This document shows positions 62,915-64,000 of a DNA stretch of 64,000 nucleotides, in pieces. The notes under the pieces were generated by a model. It saw only the letters and a list, made by a program, of their open reading frames with translations, was not told the DNA's origin and did no database searches. The stretch comes from Eutreptiella sp. 'Long Island Sound 2002' (taxonomy: Eukaryota > Euglenozoa > Euglenophyceae > Eutreptiales > Eutreptiaceae). Made by a program: the position numbers and the translations under genes. The stretch lies in NCBI GenBank assembly GCA_964036045.1, contig OZ038382.1, positions 76,297,918 through 76,361,917 on the forward strand. The letters are read 5' to 3'. How positions within the stretch are numbered: position 1 is the stretch's first letter; each line of letters starts with the position of its first letter.

Positions 62915-64000
62915 TCAGCATGGACATCCCCCGTCCGCTGCCGCCGCCATACACAGCAGGGCATGTTGCATGTGCGCCCCGGGCAACCCCAGGCTGTGCT
63001 GGACGTCCGCCACGTCCAAGGGTGTGCGGGGCGCCGGCAGGGCATCCAACACCGCTGCAGGCAGCTCCCCCAGGGACGGCAGACGCGCGATGGGCCCCAT
63101 GTCCCTGTTGAGGACCACCGCCGCCACCCACCGCCTGTCCAGCGCGGACAGGAGGTTGCCCGGCCTCAGCACCCTGAGGAGGGTACCGATGGCGGACATG
63201 AGGGCGCACACGCCACAGTCCTTGGTGTTGCCGGCTGACTGCTGCACCTGTGCCGCCCGGGCCTCCGCCAGCAGATGCTCTGCACCCGGCCACCCCGCCC
63301 TCTGACCCCTGAGTGCCATGCGCATCGTCCGGACCGCCATGTCCCAAGTGTGCGGCCACTGGGGCGGGGCCCCCGACACCACAGGCCGGTCCAGCGGGTC
63401 CACGGTCAACCGCATGTCAGGGGCCACAAGGTGGTGGGCCGTCCAGTGCCGCATGCTCGGCGTCTCTGACCGGTCGAGGTACACCGCCTCTGAGCCCCCT
63501 AGCTTGAGGTACCTCGCAATGAGGAGGGCAGCCGGGGTTTGGTCGTGCCGCTGGCCCTCTCACCCCTCCCTCGGGAACATCATGGCGTGGGGGGCCAGGC
63601 ACTGCACCATGTTGGCTGCCAGCGCGACCACGTCGCCACTGAGCTCCACCCCATGGTCCGCGGCCACCAGGAAGTGGTGCCTGGGCTTGGAGTACAGGTG
63701 CTCCAGGGCGCCCCGCAACTCAGCTGGTGGGGGAGAGGCGTTTCCGCAGTCCCGCAGCCAGGGGAGTGCGCCCTGGAGATGCCGCCCTGCTCCTCCTGGC
63801 CAGACGGTGGCCCTAAGGACCGGCAGGTCGCGCCAGACAGCTCCAGCGACCGGATCGCGCCAGGGCTGTGGCCTGTCGGCTCCCCATGGGAGGACAGCCA
63901 CCACCACATGCGTGGTCAGGGGCTCTGCCGCGAGCTGCAACGCCGCCCCCCCGTCGGTATCAATCAACGTGCCCCGTGGGGCAGTGAAGACGTGGCCACC
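62915..64000 (-). pseudogene. LINE B upstream region: Ulp1/C48-like cysteine protease
   Basis: Open from the window edge to TGA 63560, then in the same frame to 62915. After the TGA: Leu-Leu-Ile-Ala-Arg-Tyr-Leu-Lys-Leu-Gly-Gly, then Arg-His-Trp-Thr-Ala-His-His-Leu-Val (candidate catalytic His), Leu-Thr-Val-Asp-Pro-Leu (candidate Asp), and Gln-Gln-Ser-Ala-Gly-Asn-Thr-Lys-Asp-Cys-Gly-Val-Cys-Ala-Leu at about 63190-63235. This is the Q...DCGV nucleophile box of Ulp1/SENP-type (C48) proteases. The H...D...Q...C order and spacing fit. The N-terminal ~135 codons contain no recognised domain and their start lies outside the window. Confidence 0.55.

Larger units (their letters stand above)
59306..64000 (-). 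mobile_element. LINE B: 3'-truncated non-LTR retrotransposon with protease domain
   Basis: Runs off the right window edge. Order: unknown N-terminal region, Ulp1-like protease, Gln-rich and unknown regions, C2H2-like finger with Ala/Pro/Gly-rich tail, endonuclease, start of RT. All are in one frame from 64000 to 59306, with stops only at 63560, 62915/62912, 62099 and 61223. It is better preserved than LINE A and belongs to a different group. Confidence 0.8.

Overview
The window is nuclear DNA of a unicellular eukaryote, most likely an alga. A dinoflagellate is my first guess, because the long retrotransposon at about 17.9-26.5 kb has the RT thumb and C-terminal domain layout I associate with dinoflagellate LINEs; this is recognition from memory, not a search. 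I see no bacterial operons, ribosome binding sites, rRNA or convincing tRNA. The only host-like gene is a four-exon piece of an EF-hand protein with GT-AG introns (12.87-14.51 kb). Nearly everything else is transposons, satellites and their wreckage.

0-11.9 kb: a satellite with a ~103-bp unit lies in one orientation at 2.0-4.7 kb and in the opposite orientation from 4.8 to 11.85 kb. A 1.24-kb inverted repeat (763-2000 and 8135-9382) brackets most of it. Inside are two near-identical 505-bp copies of a TTF-type (hAT-related) zinc-finger fragment, an antisense Cys-rich finger fragment, and a small terminal-inverted-repeat element (6297-7178) that carries about 305 bp of the satellite.

11.9-17.5 kb: a degenerate coding fragment, the EF-hand exons, then 3 kb without a recognisable gene. 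17.5-26.9 kb: the tail of one LINE followed by a long, heavily frameshifted LINE (LINE A: ORF1, endonuclease, RT, zinc motif, C-terminal domain). A Harbinger-like DDE transposase fragment bounded by GC-rich repeats interrupts it.

27-43.5 kb: a layered block. At its centre, on the minus strand, is a broken Helitron (zinc-finger ORF with a 36-bp coding minisatellite, DUF6570-like domain, Helitron N-domain, HUH Rep, Pif1-like helicase) followed by a J-domain ORF. Different tandem arrays flank it (30.56-33.08 and 40.74-41.40 kb). Outside these lie copies of a ~0.55-0.6-kb foldback repeat in mixed orientation, and outside those two direct copies of a ~175-bp repeat.

43.5-52.2 kb: no confident genes; 45.6-48.9 kb is very GC- and poly-C-rich, with a SINE-like segment at its right end. 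52.27-58.55 kb: the 5' part of a Ty3/gypsy-like element (large gag with zinc knuckle, retropepsin, Dam-methylase-like domain), cut off before RT by a cluster rich in GCGAATTCGC-type motifs. 59.3-64.0 kb, minus strand: a second and quite different LINE (LINE B). Its upstream region encodes a probable Ulp1/C48-type cysteine protease and a C2H2-like finger, followed by an apurinic-type endonuclease and the start of RT, where it is truncated. All of it lies in one reading frame broken by only a few stops.
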